A DNA stretch of 64,000 bases from Tersicoccus mangrovi. Lineage in GTDB: Bacteria > Actinomycetota > Actinomycetes > Actinomycetales > Micrococcaceae. The notes beneath the pieces were generated by a model. That model was not told the DNA's origin. It saw nothing but the letters and a program-made list of their open reading frames with translations, and searched no databases. Positions 63,555 to 64,000 of the stretch are shown here, piece by piece; position 1 is the stretch's first letter; every line of letters starts with the position of its first letter. The DNA lies in assembly GCF_036881825.1 (NCBI RefSeq), contig NZ_JBAJMW010000003.1:432347-496346 (forward strand), given 5' to 3'. Made by a program: the position numbers and the translations under genes.

Positions 63555-64000
63555 ATGTTGCCTGCTTCGTTTCGTGCGCGGGTCATTGAGGATGTGTTGG
63601 CGGGGACGACGACGATGGTGGCGGCGTCGGCCGCAGGGATCAGCCGGACGATTCTGTCGAGGTGGTTGGGTCAGGCTGGCGTCATGCTGCGATCGGGACG
63701 ACATCATGCAGACGCGCCGTCCTCGGTGGTGCTGCCGCCGACGGCGAAGGGTTGCGGCACCTCCTCGGGCCACGGGAGAAGGCTGCAGCTGGCCGAGCGG
63801 GTCCGGATCGAGATCGGCGTCGCGCAGCAGCATTCTCCGGACCGGATCGCTGCCGGTCTGGGGGTGCATCGGTCCACGGTCTTCCGCGAGCTCGGCCGGT
63901 ACAGTCTGATCGCCCGGGACGGGCGGTGGGGCAACGACGACACCTACTACAGTGCCGTTCTGGCCCAGTTCTGGGCCGACCAGGCCAGGGCCCGGCCGAA
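63555..64000 (+). mobile_element. IS30-family transposase, 5' part
   Basis: The frame from the ATG at 63555 stays open to the window end (148 full codons). It encodes RLQLAERVRIEIGVAQQHSP, then DRIAAGLGVHRSTVFRELGR, the IS30 N-terminal helix-turn-helix, and AQFWADQARARPK. An extra HTH-like start (VIEDVLAGTTTMVAASAAGI) precedes it. A TTCAGG...CCTGAA pair lies at 63516-63541 just upstream and could be part of the terminal repeat. The DDE catalytic core is outside the window. Confidence 0.85.

Overview
The window is GC-rich DNA (codon third positions almost all G or C). Its gene content points to an actinobacterium, most likely Micrococcales/Micrococcaceae-like: a lactococcin-972-type bacteriocin operon, an RlmN with a long N-terminal extension, a GT87 mannosyltransferase-like protein, FDH-like Zn alcohol dehydrogenases, LGFP-repeat wall proteins, a GmrSD/DUF1524 plus Excalibur secreted nuclease, and a HAIR-like site before a Clp ATPase. 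This placement is inferred from families; no rRNA or tRNA gene was seen.

Layout. 0-2.8 kb: 3' part of an SNF2-family helicase. 3.2-6.2 kb: a compact three-gene cassette with lower GC than its surroundings, encoding a secreted lactococcin-972-like peptide, its multi-pass membrane partner and an ABC ATPase. 6.3-12.56 kb: a decayed accessory island bounded by two copies of the head of a serine recombinase. It holds PadR, ArsR-like and winged-helix regulators with small membrane partners, a secreted protein, and several gene remnants. 12.6-16.3 kb: an OpuC/ProU-type compatible-solute ABC operon. 16.5-21.8 kb: a DUF4062-STAND-TPR protein divergent from a TetR-MFS drug-efflux pair, with a clear operator between them.

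21.9-32.4 kb: housekeeping and metabolism (rlmN, GT87, Zn-alcohol dehydrogenase, amino acid permease, SDR, MHS-type MFS, M20 amidohydrolase, double-Lrp regulator). 32.4-39.1 kb: repeats, an aldehyde dehydrogenase remnant, lldD, a second M20 paralogue, and a nucleoside-salvage operon (nucleoside hydrolase, ribokinase, and an MFS gene broken by one in-frame TAG). 39.2-39.6 kb: an exact 72-bp tandem array. 39.7-49.5 kb: secreted nuclease, frameshifted acetyltransferase, VOC and MgtC genes, OsmC, two tiny proteins, a stand-alone OGG-fold protein, and cell-surface proteins including an LGFP/L,D-transpeptidase. 49.7-59.7 kb: a large secreted beta-helix protein, a cyclase, a ClpC-like ATPase, a second Zn-alcohol dehydrogenase and katE. 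59.9-63.4 kb: molybdenum cofactor genes moaE-mogA-moaC, a RibD-like reductase and moeA. 63.6 kb to the end: the 5' part of an IS30-family transposase, next to two more copies of the hairpin repeat found at 39.2 kb.

The most promising accessory elements are the bacteriocin cassette, the OGG-fold protein, the DUF4062-STAND protein with its TetR operator, and the GAGTGGACGG hairpin-repeat family. Many gene pairs share 4-bp ATGA/GTGA-type overlaps, supporting the operon calls. Clear dyad terminators mark most convergent ends.
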